Positions 31,041 through 40,492 of a DNA stretch of 64,000 nucleotides are shown here, piece by piece. Source of the DNA: Hallella seregens ATCC 51272 (GTDB taxonomy: Bacteria > Bacteroidota > Bacteroidia > Bacteroidales > Bacteroidaceae); assembly GCF_000518545.1 (NCBI RefSeq), contig NZ_JADU01000012.1, forward strand, positions 58,990 through 122,989, read 5' to 3'. The position numbers were made by a program, and so were the translations under genes. The notes under the pieces were generated by a model, which saw only the letters and a list, made by a program, of their open reading frames with translations, made no database searches and had not been told where the DNA came from. Numbering within the stretch: the first letter of the stretch is position 1; the number at the start of each line of letters is the position of its first letter.

Positions 31041-32291
31041 CTATGCCTCCCGCAGCTGCCCCCGGCCGTCGATGAGCCACTTGTAGGTGGTCATTTCTTC
31101 GAGGGCCATGGGCCCTCGGGCCCCGAGTTTCTGCGTGCTGATGCCTATTTCGGCCCCGAGTCCGAACTGCGCTCCGTCGGTGAAGCTGGTGGGTGCGTTC
31201 ACGTAGACACAGGCGGCATCGACCCTTGTGCGGAAGTTTTGGGCGGCTTCGCCGTCCCCCGTGACGATGCACTCGCTGTGACCGCTGCCATGCGCGTCGA
31301 TGTGGGCGATGGCTTCGGCGGTGGAACCCACGGTGCAGATGCCCATTTGCAGACTGAGCCATTCGGTATCCCAGTCGTCGTCGGTGGCGGGCAGGAGCAG
31401 GGCGGCAGGGTATTGGCCCGTCAGGACAGCGAGGGCCTCGGGGTCGGCGTGGAGCCTCACGCCGTGGTTGGCGAGCGGGCGGCAGAGTGCCGGTAGGTTG
31501 GCCAGCCGGCTGCGGTGGATGAGCAGCGTATCGAGCGTGTTGCAAACACTGCACCGTCGCGTCTTGGCATTCTCGATGATGCGGCTGCCCATAGCCGTGT
31601 CGCCGGCAGCGTCGAAGTAGCAGTGCACCACCCCCGCCCCCGTCTCGATGACGGGAATCCTGGCTGTATTGCGCACAAAGTCAATGAGTTGCTTGCCGCC
31701 TCGGGGGATGCAGAGGTCGATGTAGCCCACGGCACTGAGCATCTCGGCTGTGGCTTCATGGGTGGCGGGCAGCAGTTCCACGATGGCTGTGTCCACTCCT
31801 TGCCGGCGCAGCACGTCGTGGATGAGGGCCGTTTCGGCGCGATTGGTCTCGTCGGCATCGCGTCCGCCCTTGAGCACGCAGGCATTGCCGCTCTTGAAGC
31901 AGAGCGAGAAAACGTCGAACGTCACGTTGGGACGTGCCTCGTAAATCATGCCGATCACGCCGTAGGGCACGCTTACACGGCGCAGCTCCAGCCCGTTGTC
32001 GAGCACGCGATGGCGCAACACCCGCCCCAGGGGAGAGGGTAGTGTAGCCACGTTGCGCATGTCGGCGGCAATGGATTGCAGTCGGCTGGGTGTGAGTTGC
32101 AGCCGGTCGTACATTGGGTTGGCCGCATCCATGCGGCTCAAGTCGTGGGCGTTGGCCGCCAGAATCTCGTCCTGCCGTTCGATGATAGCCCGAGCCACCA
32201 GGCGTAGTATCTCGTTGCGCCGCTCGTCTTCCATCAGGGCAAGTGGCTTGCTGGCCGCCTTCACCCGCTTGAATATCTGTTCTAAAGCCAT
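31041..32291 (-). CDS. proA: Gamma-glutamyl phosphate reductase
   Basis: Reduces gamma-glutamyl phosphate to glutamate semialdehyde with NADPH, second step of proline synthesis. The 416-aa aldehyde-dehydrogenase-fold protein has the cofactor region YEARPNVTFDVFSLCFKSGNACVLKGG and the catalytic cysteine in RRCSVCNTLDTLL. Typical C-terminal blocks TGDGEAAQNFRTRVDAACVYVNAPTSFTDGAQFGLGAEIG are in place. It starts 7 nt after the proB stop and is followed 52 nt later by argF'. Confidence 0.96.
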   Translation of the reverse strand: MALEQIFKRVKAASKPLALMEDERRNEILRLVARAIIERQDEILAANAHDLSRMDAANPMYDRLQLTPSRLQSIAADMRNVATLPSPLGRVLRHRVLDNGLELRRVSVPYGVIGMIYEARPNVTFDVFSLCFKSGNACVLKGGRDADETNRAETALIHDVLRRQGVDTAIVELLPATHEATAEMLSAVGYIDLCIPRGGKQLIDFVRNTARIPVIETGAGVVHCYFDAAGDTAMGSRIIENAKTRRCSVCNTLDTLLIHRSRLANLPALCRPLANHGVRLHADPEALAVLTGQYPAALLLPATDDDWDTEWLSLQMGICTVGSTAEAIAHIDAHGSGHSECIVTGDGEAAQNFRTRVDAACVYVNAPTSFTDGAQFGLGAEIGISTQKLGARGPMALEEMTTYKWLIDGRGQLREA

Positions 32292-32298
32292 ATCTTTC

Positions 32299-33372
32299 TT
32301 AAGTTTCCATCACCATATAGTCGTAGTGCACGAGCGGTTTCATGCCGTGGGCTCCGATGTGGCGCGCGGCCTCGGCGGAGCTGTAGCCGCTGCGCCCCAC
32401 GGCCACCAGCCGTCCATCCTCGTCCATGATGCTGATGATGTCGCCCTCTTCAAAGTCTCCCTCGATGCCGACGACACCCACCAGCAGCAGGCTCACGGCC
32501 TTGTTGCCGCGCAGAGCCTCGGTGGCCTTGGCATTGATTCGCACCACACCCTTGGCAAAGCTCTCGCTGTGAGCAATCCATTTCTTCACCGTCGAGGTGG
32601 GGTTGGGGTTGGGACGGAACTCCGTGTGCATGGTCTCCATGGGATGTGTGGCCAGGTCTACGAGGATGTTGTCGGTCTTGCCGTTGGCAATCATCACCTT
32701 GATGCCTTCGTCGGCAACCTTTCCGGCAATGCGAGCTTTCGTAATCATGCCGCCCCGTCCGAAGCCGCTCTTCTCGTCTTGAATGTATTCCCGCAGGTCG
32801 CGGTCGTAGTTCACGGACGGGATGACACGGGTGTTTGCTTCGCGAGGGTCGCCGTTAAAGATGCCGTCCACGTTGGTCAGGATGACCAATGTGTTGCAGT
32901 CCATCATGGCTGCAATGAGTCCAGACAACTCGTCGTTGTCGGTAAACATCAGCTCCGTGACGCTCACGGTGTCGTTTTCATTGACTATCGGGATGACGCC
33001 GTTGGCCAGCATCACACTCATGCACGCCCTCTGATTGAGGTATTCACCGCGTGTAGCGAAGCTCTCTTTCATGGTAAGCACCTGCCCCACATGGAGTCCG
33101 GCCTCGCGAAAGAGGTCGTAATAGAGGCCGATGAGCTTCACTTGACCGATGGCTGAAAAGAGTTGTCGCTGCTCCACGCCGTCGAGTTTGTGGCTCACTG
33201 ACAGCTCATTGCGTCCGCAAGCCACGGCACCCGAAGATATGAGAATCACCTCATATCCGTTACGCCGCAGCCAGGCGATCTGGTCTACAATGGCCGACAT
33301 ACGTGTCACGTCGAGCTTGCCGTTGTCGCGTGTGAGCACGTTGCTGCCCACTTTGACTGCGATTCTTTTCAT
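32299..33372 (-). CDS. proB: Glutamate 5-kinase
   Basis: Phosphorylates glutamate, the committed step of proline synthesis. From ATG 33372 the protein has 357 aa and starts MKRIAVKVGSNVL, the usual first strand of the amino-acid-kinase fold. An ATG at 33393 would add seven residues. It shows ISSGAVACG, NENDTVS and the nucleotide-binding GRGGMITKA. The C-terminal 80 residues form a PUA domain. Coupled to proA (7-nt gap) and located 34 nt after the acyl-CoA ligase. Confidence 0.95.
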   Translation of the reverse strand: MKRIAVKVGSNVLTRDNGKLDVTRMSAIVDQIAWLRRNGYEVILISSGAVACGRNELSVSHKLDGVEQRQLFSAIGQVKLIGLYYDLFREAGLHVGQVLTMKESFATRGEYLNQRACMSVMLANGVIPIVNENDTVSVTELMFTDNDELSGLIAAMMDCNTLVILTNVDGIFNGDPREANTRVIPSVNYDRDLREYIQDEKSGFGRGGMITKARIAGKVADEGIKVMIANGKTDNILVDLATHPMETMHTEFRPNPNPTSTVKKWIAHSESFAKGVVRINAKATEALRGNKAVSLLLVGVVGIEGDFEEGDIISIMDEDGRLVAVGRSGYSSAEAARHIGAHGMKPLVHYDYMVMET

Positions 33373-33406
33373 CTTTTGCCGTTCGTTTCCCATGTGGGAG
33401 GGGGTG

Positions 33407-35083
33407 TCATGATTTCTTTTTGAGGTCGTTCTCGCGGATTTCCACGCGGCGTATCTTACCGGAGATGGTTTTGGGCAGCTCGTCCACGAACTCAATGAGA
33501 CGCGGATATTTGTAAGGTGCTGTCTCGTGCTTCACGTGAGCCTGCAGCTCTTTAACGAGTTCCTCGCCCTGTTTGGCTTTCCAGGCCTCGGCCAATACCA
33601 CGGTGGCCTTGACAATCATGCCGCGGATGGGATCGGGTACACCGGTGATGGCGCATTCCATGACGGCTGGATGGGTCATCAGTGCATTCTCAATCTCGAA
33701 CGGCCCGATGCGGTAACCGCTGCTCTTGATGACGTCGTCGGTGCGTCCCACGAACCAATAATAGCCGTCTTCGTCGCGCCAGGCCATGTCGCCGGTGTGG
33801 TAGACGCCGCCGTGCCACACCTCCTTGGTGCGTGCCTCGTCGCGGTAATAGCCCTTGAAGAGGCCGATGGGCTTCTTGTCGCCCACCTTAATACATATCT
33901 CACCTTTCTCTCCATCTTCGCACTCCGTACCGTCGTTGCGCAGCAGCCGCACGTCGTACTGTCCGTTGGGCTTGCCCATCGAGCCGGGCTTGGGCTTGTT
34001 CCAGGGGAAGGTGCCTATCGTCATGGTAGTCTCGGTCTGCCCGAATCCCTCCATCAGCTTCACGCCGGTGAGCTTGTAGAACTTGTCGGCCACCGAGGGG
34101 TTGAGGGCTTCGCCGGCCGTGGTGCAGTATTCGAGGCTGCTCAAGTCGTACTTCGAGAAGTCCTCGTGTATCATGAACCGGTAGATGGTGGGCGGGGCAC
34201 AGAACGACGTGATGCGGTATTTCTCCATCTGCCGCATAATCTTTTCGGCCGTGAACTTCTCGTGGTCGTACACGAATACCGTTGCTCCGGCAAACCATTG
34301 ACCGTACAATTTGCCCCACACGGCCTTGCCCCAACCCGTGTCGGCCACGGTGAGATGGATGCTGTTTTCGTGCAGATGGTGCCAGAACACTCCCGTCGTG
34401 AGATGCCCCAGGGCATAGAGATAGTCGTGGGCCACCATCTTCGGCTCGCCGCTGGTACCGCTGGTGAAGTACATGAGCATGGTGTCTTCGTTGTTGTTCA
34501 CGTGCTCGGGCCGCTTGAAAGCCGGGGCCATGCGCCACTCTTTGTTCCAGTCATGGAACTCCTCGGGTACGTTGGGGCCCACGCTCACGAGGGTCTTCAC
34601 CGTGGGGCTCTCGGGCATGGCCTCAAGGATTTGGTGCACCACGTAGTCGTCTCCGGCGCAGATGATGGCCTTGACACTGGCACTATTGTTGCGGTAAACG
34701 ATGTCGTGCTTGGTGAGCATGTGGGTTGCGGGGATGGCAACAGCCCCCAGTTTGTGCAGGGCCAGCATGCTGAGCCACCACTGGTAGTGGCGTTTCAGGA
34801 TGAGCATCACCTTGTTTCCCCGGCCGATGCCCAGTTGCTGGTAGTAGGCTGCCGTCTGGTCGCTCTGCTCTTTCAGGTCTCGAAACGAGAAGCGCTGCTC
34901 CTCGCCGCGGTCGCTTGTCCAGAGCAAGGCCGTCTTGTCGGGGGCTTCCTGTGCCCACGCATCCATCACATCGTAGGCGAAATTAAAGTTTTCGGGCACC
35001 TTGAAGTGCAGGTTCCGGTTGTAGTCTTCCTCTGAAGAGAAATGTGTTTGTGTCAGAAATCTTTCAATCATGGCGGCGTGCAT
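33407..35083 (-). CDS. AMP-forming acyl-CoA synthetase
   Basis: Adenylates a carboxylic acid and transfers it to CoA. The 558-aa ANL-superfamily protein has P-loop YFTSGTSGEPKMV, A5 EGFGQTET, A7 YHTGDMAW, A8 VGRTDDVIKSSGYRIGPFEIE and the catalytic lysine block PKTISGKIRR. Overall it resembles medium-chain/acetyl-type synthetases of anaerobes; the acid used is not determined. Its start overlaps the stop of the upstream regulator in a TAATG junction, strong evidence of co-translation. That decides for ATG 35083 over 35071. Confidence 0.9.
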   Translation of the reverse strand: MHAAMIERFLTQTHFSSEEDYNRNLHFKVPENFNFAYDVMDAWAQEAPDKTALLWTSDRGEEQRFSFRDLKEQSDQTAAYYQQLGIGRGNKVMLILKRHYQWWLSMLALHKLGAVAIPATHMLTKHDIVYRNNSASVKAIICAGDDYVVHQILEAMPESPTVKTLVSVGPNVPEEFHDWNKEWRMAPAFKRPEHVNNNEDTMLMYFTSGTSGEPKMVAHDYLYALGHLTTGVFWHHLHENSIHLTVADTGWGKAVWGKLYGQWFAGATVFVYDHEKFTAEKIMRQMEKYRITSFCAPPTIYRFMIHEDFSKYDLSSLEYCTTAGEALNPSVADKFYKLTGVKLMEGFGQTETTMTIGTFPWNKPKPGSMGKPNGQYDVRLLRNDGTECEDGEKGEICIKVGDKKPIGLFKGYYRDEARTKEVWHGGVYHTGDMAWRDEDGYYWFVGRTDDVIKSSGYRIGPFEIENALMTHPAVMECAITGVPDPIRGMIVKATVVLAEAWKAKQGEELVKELQAHVKHETAPYKYPRLIEFVDELPKTISGKIRRVEIRENDLKKKS

Positions 35084-35637
35084 TAAATGACAACACAGAG
35101 AAATTTGGCAGGTTTGCCGTGCAGGGCGCGCATGCAGTGCGGGTGCCGCCCGTCGAAATAGATGCTGTCTCCTTTCTCCAGCACGAGCACTTTGTTGTCT
35201 ATGGTCACCTCCAGAGTGCCTTCGATCACCACGTCGAACTCCTGTCCGTTGTGGGTGTTCTTGCTGTAATTCTTGTCTCCCGGCAGTGGGTCCACCTCGG
35301 CAAGGAAAGGATCTGCCTTGCGTCCACGGAAGCCGCCGGCCAGACTTTGGTACTTGTATTTGTCGCCGCGATCGATCTCTGGACCCTGTCCATGGCGGGT
35401 GAGGTAGTAGGTGCTCATGCGGGGTTCTTCGCCGAACAGGAGCACGTCGAGGTCGATGCCGTAGCGTTTTGAAATCTTGGACAAACGATAGACGGAGGGA
35501 TCTGCCTCTCCGTTTTCTATCTTCAGATAGTGTTCCAGACTGATGTTGCAGAGTTCTGCCACCTCTTCAGCCGGAATGTTGAGCACTTCGCGCAGGCCTC
35601 TCAGCCGCTCGCCGATTTGCTTGATAGCTTCTTCCAT
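35083..35637 (-). CDS. HTH-cupin transcriptional regulator
   Basis: A 184-aa regulator: Xre-type HTH at residues 5-65 (LRGLREVLNIPAEEVAELCNISLEHYLKIENGEADPSVYRLSKIS) and a C-terminal cupin_2 barrel (about 105-180) with NTHNGQEFDVVIEGTLEVTI and DSIYFDGRHPHCMRA, where His/Glu could bind metal or ligand. Such proteins usually control their neighbouring ligase gene; the one-base overlap with it supports that. The ligand may be the acid or its CoA ester (inferred). Confidence 0.9.
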   Translation of the reverse strand: MEEAIKQIGERLRGLREVLNIPAEEVAELCNISLEHYLKIENGEADPSVYRLSKISKRYGIDLDVLLFGEEPRMSTYYLTRHGQGPEIDRGDKYKYQSLAGGFRGRKADPFLAEVDPLPGDKNYSKNTHNGQEFDVVIEGTLEVTIDNKVLVLEKGDSIYFDGRHPHCMRALHGKPAKFLCVVI

Positions 35638-35665
35638 GTCTTGTATTTTTGAAGTTTTATCGCGC

Positions 35666-35673
35666 CAAAGTTA
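35666..35673 (-). promoter_or_regulatory. Probable -7 element for the HTH-cupin/ligase operon
   Basis: Minus strand TAACTTTG, 29 nt upstream of the regulator ATG. No clear TTTG at the expected -33 position, as might be expected of a regulated promoter. Confidence 0.5.
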
Positions 35674-35777
35674 CTCAATATTCCCTTTTTTCTGTTCTCT
35701 TTTAACCTTTTTTGGGCGGTGGAGGCCAAATTACCGAACCAAATTGCACACCCCTGTGGGCGGTGTGCAAAGCCGTG

Positions 35778-36566
35778 CTACCGCAGCCCCGCTTTGAGTC
35801 CGCGTATCACAGCACTGGTGAATCCGGCGTGCTCCATTTCGTTCAGCCCCCTGATGGTGAGTCCGCCGGGCGTGGTCACCTTGTCGATTTCGGCCTCGGG
35901 GTGGTTGCCGTTGGCCTGTAACAGCTCCACGGCGCCCTTGACAGTTTGCAGCACGATGTCCTTGGCCGCGTCGGCCTTGAAGCCCAGCTCCACGCCGCCC
36001 TCGGCCGCCGCGCGGAAATAGCGCATGGCGTAGGCAATGCCGCAACTGGCCAGCATGGTGCCGGCTGCGAGGTGTTGCTCGTCGGTGAGACAGGTTTGGC
36101 CCAGCCCGTCGAACACCGCTTGCACCGCGGCCGTCTGCTCCTCTGTGGCCCGGCAGGGCACCATGAAAGTCATGGAAGCCCGCACGGCGATGGCGATGTT
36201 GGGAATCACTTGGAACAGGGCGGGCAACCGGCCGTCGCCGCGGTCGAGCCAACGGTCGAGCTGCTCGGCCTTGACGCTTGCGGCCAGGTTGAGCACCATC
36301 TGGTGGTCGTAGTCCAGATGGGGTGCGATTTCGCGCACAACCTGCTCTGTCAGCCATGGTTTCACGACGATGGCCACGAGGTCGGCCCCCTCGACGGCCA
36401 CGGTATTGTCGGTGGTGACACCGGCTCCCATCTGGGCAAAACGGGCGAGCTTCCCGGCATGCGGGTTGGCCACGGTGATGTCTGAGGGCTTGATGGTCTC
36501 GGCCTTGAGCAGTCCTTCGGCCAGTGCGCCGCCCATGGCACCGGCCCCGATAATGGTTATCTTCAT
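35778..36566 (-). CDS. proC: Pyrroline-5-carboxylate reductase
   Basis: Last step of proline synthesis, reducing pyrroline-5-carboxylate with NAD(P)H. The 262-aa protein has the Rossmann motif IIGAGAMGGALAEGL at the N-terminus and the ALFQVIPNIAIAV segment. The dimerisation domain includes the TTPGGLTIRGLNEMEHAG signature near the C-terminus. It lies downstream of argD across a repeat-filled 225-nt gap. With proB and proA nearby, the whole proline pathway is in this window. Confidence 0.96.
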   Translation of the reverse strand: MKITIIGAGAMGGALAEGLLKAETIKPSDITVANPHAGKLARFAQMGAGVTTDNTVAVEGADLVAIVVKPWLTEQVVREIAPHLDYDHQMVLNLAASVKAEQLDRWLDRGDGRLPALFQVIPNIAIAVRASMTFMVPCRATEEQTAAVQAVFDGLGQTCLTDEQHLAAGTMLASCGIAYAMRYFRAAAEGGVELGFKADAAKDIVLQTVKGAVELLQANGNHPEAEIDKVTTPGGLTIRGLNEMEHAGFTSAVIRGLKAGLR

Positions 36567-36786
36567 GGGTTTATATAGGAGTTGGGGAGTGAAGGAGTGA
36601 TGGAGTTAAGGACATGGAGTTATGGAGTGAGGGAGTTATGGAGTTAAGACAAATGGTTGGGGGTATGGAGTGAAGACGAATGGCTGGGAATTGTTCTGCC
36701 AATCAGGGGGGAGGCATGGAGTTGAAACCAGTTTTCTTGTCCGTGATGTCTTCACTCCATAACTCCTTCACTCCCTAACTCCATAT
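36567..36786. repeat. GGAGTTA-type repeat with inverted arms, second locus
   Basis: Gene-free gap between argD and proC. Words GGAGTTAAGG, GGAGTTATGG and GGAGTGA stack at 36570-36690, including GTTAAGACAAATGGTTGGGG, which matches the block at 606-627. The inverted words (CACTCCATAACTCC and others) fill 36750-36786. Same architecture as the folP-cdaA gap. Confidence 0.75.
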
Positions 36787-36791
36787 TAAAT

Positions 36792-37934
36792 TCACTCCCG
36801 CAGCACTTTCCCGAGCCGGAACACGAAGTCGTCCACGTCGGCCCATGTGAGGCAGAGGGGTGGGAGAATGCGCAGGATGTTGGTGCCCGCGCAGCCGGTA
36901 AAGACGTGTCTCTCGTGGATGAGGCTTGAGCGCACGTCCTTGTGGGGCACGTCGAGCACCACCCCGACCATCAGTCCCCGGCCTCGCACCTCGGTGATGT
37001 GGGGTGCCGACAGCTGCAGTTCCTTGAGTCGGGCGATGAGGTATTCGCCCACGTTGCGGGCATTGTCCACCAGCTGTTCCTGCTCGAAGATGTCGAGCAC
37101 AGCCAGTGCAGCCGCGCATCCCAGGTGGTTGCCGCCAAACGTGGTGCCCAGCTGGCCGTACACCGGCTGGAACGCCGGCGAGACGAGCAGCCCGCTCATG
37201 GGGTAGCCGTTGGCGATGCCCTTGGCCACGGTGATGAGGTCCGGGCGTATGCCGAGCCACTGATGGGCGAAGAATTTGCCGCTGCGCCCGTAGCCGCACT
37301 GTATCTCATCGCACACGAGCATGGCTCCATGACGCTTGCAGGCGGCGGCCAGGCCCTGTGCAAATTCGGGTGTGGCCACGACGCATCCGCCGATGCCCTG
37401 GATGCACTCCAGCATGCAGGCGCATACGTCGCCCTTGGCCAGCTCGCGCTCCCATGCCTCGAGGTCGTTCATGGGCAGGAAAGTCACGTGGCCGTTGTCG
37501 TTGATGGGGGCCACGATTTTGCGGTTGTCCGTCGTCTCGACAGCCAGCGACGTGCGGCCGTGAAAGGCGTGTTCCGCCGAGAGCACACGCTTGCGGCCGT
37601 TGGTGAAGCTGGCCAGCTTCAGTGCGTTTTCGTTGGCTTCGGCCCCGCTGTTGACCAGAAACAGGCTGTAGTCTTCGTAGCCGCTGATGCGTCCCAGCCG
37701 CTCGGCGAACTGCTGTTGCAGGGTGTTGACGACGCTGTTGGAGTAGAAACCCAACTGCGCCGACTGCCTGGCGATGGCCTCCACATAGTGCGGATGGCAG
37801 TGCCCCACGCTGATGACGGCGTGGCCTCCATAGAGATCCAGATACTCCTGCCCCTTATCGTCCCAGACCCGGCAGCCCTTTCCCTTGACGATATTGATGT
37901 CGAAGAGAGGATAAACGTCGAATAGTTTCATCAT
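36792..37934 (-). CDS. argD: Acylornithine aminotransferase
   Basis: PLP class III aminotransferase (380 aa) making N-acylornithine from the semialdehyde; in this organism the acyl group is probably succinyl. It has NSGAEANENALKLA (phosphate-binding), HAFHGRTSLAVETT, LVCDEIQCGYGRSGK (Asp to pyridine), and LITVAKGIANGYPM with the Schiff-base lysine. It starts 9 nt after argC on the same strand in the arg operon. Confidence 0.95.
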   Translation of the reverse strand: MMKLFDVYPLFDINIVKGKGCRVWDDKGQEYLDLYGGHAVISVGHCHPHYVEAIARQSAQLGFYSNSVVNTLQQQFAERLGRISGYEDYSLFLVNSGAEANENALKLASFTNGRKRVLSAEHAFHGRTSLAVETTDNRKIVAPINDNGHVTFLPMNDLEAWERELAKGDVCACMLECIQGIGGCVVATPEFAQGLAAACKRHGAMLVCDEIQCGYGRSGKFFAHQWLGIRPDLITVAKGIANGYPMSGLLVSPAFQPVYGQLGTTFGGNHLGCAAALAVLDIFEQEQLVDNARNVGEYLIARLKELQLSAPHITEVRGRGLMVGVVLDVPHKDVRSSLIHERHVFTGCAGTNILRILPPLCLTWADVDDFVFRLGKVLRE

Positions 37935-37943
37935 GTATTGCTG

Positions 37944-38948
37944 TTAAAAAGCCATGGCTTTGAGCCCCAGTCCTGCCGTCTCGTCGAGGCCGAACATGAG
38001 GTTCATGTTCTGCACGGCCTGGCCCACGGCACCTTTGAGCAGGTTGTCGACGGCACAGGTGATGACGGCCTTACGCCCGAACTTGTCGATGTGGACCAGT
38101 GCCTTGTTGGTGTTCACCACCTGCTTCAGGTCGAGGGCCTTATATATATAATAGGTGAAAGGTGCGTCGCGGTAGAACGTCTCGTACATCGTGGCCAGCT
38201 GTTCGGCCGTGGGATTGGTGGGCGAGCCCTCGTCGCCGTCGAACGTCACCACCTCGGTGCAGAAGATGCCGCGGGCAAAGTCGCCACGGTAGGGGATGAA
38301 GTCGATGCTGGCCTCCAGGCTGCCCTGCAGCTCGGCCAGGCTCTGGCGTATCTCGGCCAGGTGCTGGTGGGTGAACACTTTGTAGACGCTCATGTTGCCC
38401 GTGCGCCACGAGAAGTGGGTGGTGGCACCCGGTTTCTGCCCCGCGCCGGTGCTGCCCGTGATGGCATTCACGCTCACGTCGTGAGCAATCAGGCCGGCCT
38501 GGGCCAAGGGCAGCAGACCCAGCTGGATGCAGGTGGCGAAGCAGCCGGGGTTGGCCACGTGGCGGGCACGGGCGATGGCGGCCTTGTGTATTTCGGGCAG
38601 ACCGTAGACGAAGTCGTGGCCGCCCGCTGCCGTCTGCGGCGCGAGGCGGAAGTCTTGGGCCAGGTCGATGATTTTCACCCGTTCGGGCAGCTGGTGTTCC
38701 TTGAGGAAAGCCTCGCTCTTGCCGTGCCCGAAACAGAAGAACACCACGTCCACCTGGTCGAAAGGCATGTCGGCCGTAAACTGCAAGTTGGTCTCGCCAT
38801 AGAGTCCTTCGTGCACGTCGGCCACGCGGTTGCCCGCATTGCTCTCTGAGTTGGCAAACACAATCTCGGCCTCGGGATGGTGGATGAGCAACCGGATGAG
38901 CTCTCCGCCCGTGTAGCCGGCTGCGCCTAATATACCTATTCTAATCAT
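37944..38948 (-). CDS. argC: N-acyl-gamma-glutamyl-phosphate reductase
   Basis: NADPH-dependent reductase (334 aa) of the arginine pathway. The Rossmann motif GILGAAGYTGGELIRLL opens the protein. The catalytic cysteine is in HVANPGCFATCIQLG, followed by the SGSTGAG-like TGSTGAGQKPG segment and the HXHXPEI-like block represented by FTHQHLAEI. It lies between pspC and argD with gaps of 6 and 9 nt. Acetyl versus succinyl specificity cannot be read directly. Confidence 0.96.
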   Translation of the reverse strand: MIRIGILGAAGYTGGELIRLLIHHPEAEIVFANSESNAGNRVADVHEGLYGETNLQFTADMPFDQVDVVFFCFGHGKSEAFLKEHQLPERVKIIDLAQDFRLAPQTAAGGHDFVYGLPEIHKAAIARARHVANPGCFATCIQLGLLPLAQAGLIAHDVSVNAITGSTGAGQKPGATTHFSWRTGNMSVYKVFTHQHLAEIRQSLAELQGSLEASIDFIPYRGDFARGIFCTEVVTFDGDEGSPTNPTAEQLATMYETFYRDAPFTYYIYKALDLKQVVNTNKALVHIDKFGRKAVITCAVDNLLKGAVGQAVQNMNLMFGLDETAGLGLKAMAF

Positions 38949-38954
38949 GTCGTG

Positions 38955-39143
38955 TCATTGTTTAGGCATGCACATCCACAGGATGATGTAGCCAATGAAG
39001 CCCGGAAAGCCGGTGGTGCAGAGCGTGAGCAGCACCCAGGCCAGCCTCACCACGGCCGGGTCCCAGTCGAAATACTCGGCGATGCCTCCGCAGACGCCTG
39101 CTATCCACTTGTCGTTTGAACGTATCAGTTTCTTTCCTGTCAT
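38955..39143 (-). CDS. PspC-domain membrane protein
   Basis: A 62-aa protein that is one PspC domain: RSNDKWIAGVCGGIAEYFDWDP followed by a transmembrane stretch that ends in ILWMCMP. PspC proteins respond to membrane stress in proteobacteria, but stand-alone small ones have no known role. It is embedded in the arginine operon, 83 nt after argG and 6 nt before argC, so it should be co-expressed with arginine genes. Reason for this placement unknown. Confidence 0.88.
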   Translation of the reverse strand: MTGKKLIRSNDKWIAGVCGGIAEYFDWDPAVVRLAWVLLTLCTTGFPGFIGYIILWMCMPKQ

Positions 39144-39226
39144 CTTCGTTGCATGTTAATGGTTGTTTCGCTTTTGACGCGCGGCACTCTCGGGAAGTTG
39201 CAGCCCGGGGGCCAAACGGCCGCGCC

Positions 39227-40432
39227 CTACCGTTCTTCGTCGGGGTGCATGCCGTAGAACACGCGCAGCGGCGTGGCCGTGAGCTTGATGAAGCCCTTGG
39301 CGTCCTCGGCCGTCCAGCCGTGCTGCATCTCGCCATACTCGCCCAGTTTCGACTTGGTGAGGTCGTCGTCGGAGTCCACGCCCACCGTCTGGAAGCCGTA
39401 GGGGCGCAGCTTCAGGATGGCCGTGCCGTTGACGTGGCGCTGCGAACTCTGCAGGAAGGCCTCCATGTCGGGCATCACGGGCTCCAGATACTGGCTCTCG
39501 TGCAGGAACATGCCGTACCAGTTGCCCAGCTGGTCTTTCCAGTATTGCTGCCACTTGGAGAGCACCGACTTCTCCAGCAGCCGGTGGGCCTCGATGATGA
39601 GCATGGGCGCGGCGGCCTCGAAGCCCACGCGTCCCTTGATGCCAATGATGGTGTCGCCCACGTTGCAGTCGCGCCCGATGGCGTAGCTGGCGCCTATTTC
39701 CTCAATGCGTTGGATGGCCTTCACCTTGTCGCTGAACGGCTCTCCGTTCACGCTCACGATCTCGCCCTCCTTGAATCCGATGTGCAGCTCGGCCTCCGGG
39801 TCCGTGGCCGTCACGTGTTTCAGATAGGCTTCCTCGGGCAGTCCCTGCGTGGGGTCGAGCAGTTCGCCGCCACAGATGCTGGTGCCCCAGATGCCCACGT
39901 TGTACGAATACTTCAGCTTTGTGAAGTCGGCCTCGAAGCCGTACCGGTTCAGATAGTCCACCTCTTCCTGCCGCGAGAGGGCGTGGTCGCGGGTGAGGGT
40001 GATGATTTCCACGCCCGGGGCCATCACCAGGAACGTCATGTCGAAGCGTATCTGGTCGTTGCCCGCCCCCGTGGAGCCGTGGGCAATGGCGTCGGCCCCC
40101 ACCTCCTTGGCGTAGCGTGCAATGGCTATGGCCTGGAAGATGCGCTCCGAACTCACCGAGATGGGGTAGCAGTTGTTGCGCAGCACGTTGCCGAAAATCA
40201 TGTATTTCAGCGACTTCTCGTAGTACTCCTGCGTCACGTCGAGCGTGGCGTAGCGAGTGGCTCCCAGGCGGTAGGCGTTCTCCTCGTTCTGCTTCAGCTG
40301 CTCGTCGCTGAATCCGCCGGTGTTGGCACAGGCGGCGTAGACCTCCCAGCCGTCCTGCGCGAGTTTCATCACGGTGTACGATGTGTCCAGTCCTCCCGAG
40401 AAGGCCACGACCACTTTCTTTTTCTGTTCCAT
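39227..40432 (-). CDS. argG: Argininosuccinate synthase
   Basis: Condenses citrulline with aspartate using ATP. The 401-aa protein starts with the PP-loop VVVAFSGGLDTSYTVMKLA and contains AHGSTGAGNDQIRFD and the citrulline/aspartate-binding core. In the acylated Bacteroidetes pathway it requires prior deacylation of acyl-citrulline. It lies 60 nt after the GNAT gene. No argH is in the window. Confidence 0.96.
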   Translation of the reverse strand: MEQKKKVVVAFSGGLDTSYTVMKLAQDGWEVYAACANTGGFSDEQLKQNEENAYRLGATRYATLDVTQEYYEKSLKYMIFGNVLRNNCYPISVSSERIFQAIAIARYAKEVGADAIAHGSTGAGNDQIRFDMTFLVMAPGVEIITLTRDHALSRQEEVDYLNRYGFEADFTKLKYSYNVGIWGTSICGGELLDPTQGLPEEAYLKHVTATDPEAELHIGFKEGEIVSVNGEPFSDKVKAIQRIEEIGASYAIGRDCNVGDTIIGIKGRVGFEAAAPMLIIEAHRLLEKSVLSKWQQYWKDQLGNWYGMFLHESQYLEPVMPDMEAFLQSSQRHVNGTAILKLRPYGFQTVGVDSDDDLTKSKLGEYGEMQHGWTAEDAKGFIKLTATPLRVFYGMHPDEER

Positions 40433-40492
40433 ATCTTTTGTTGTTTCGTTGTTTGCTCTTTTCGTTGTTTGCTGCCCGGTTTTTTCCGGCTT

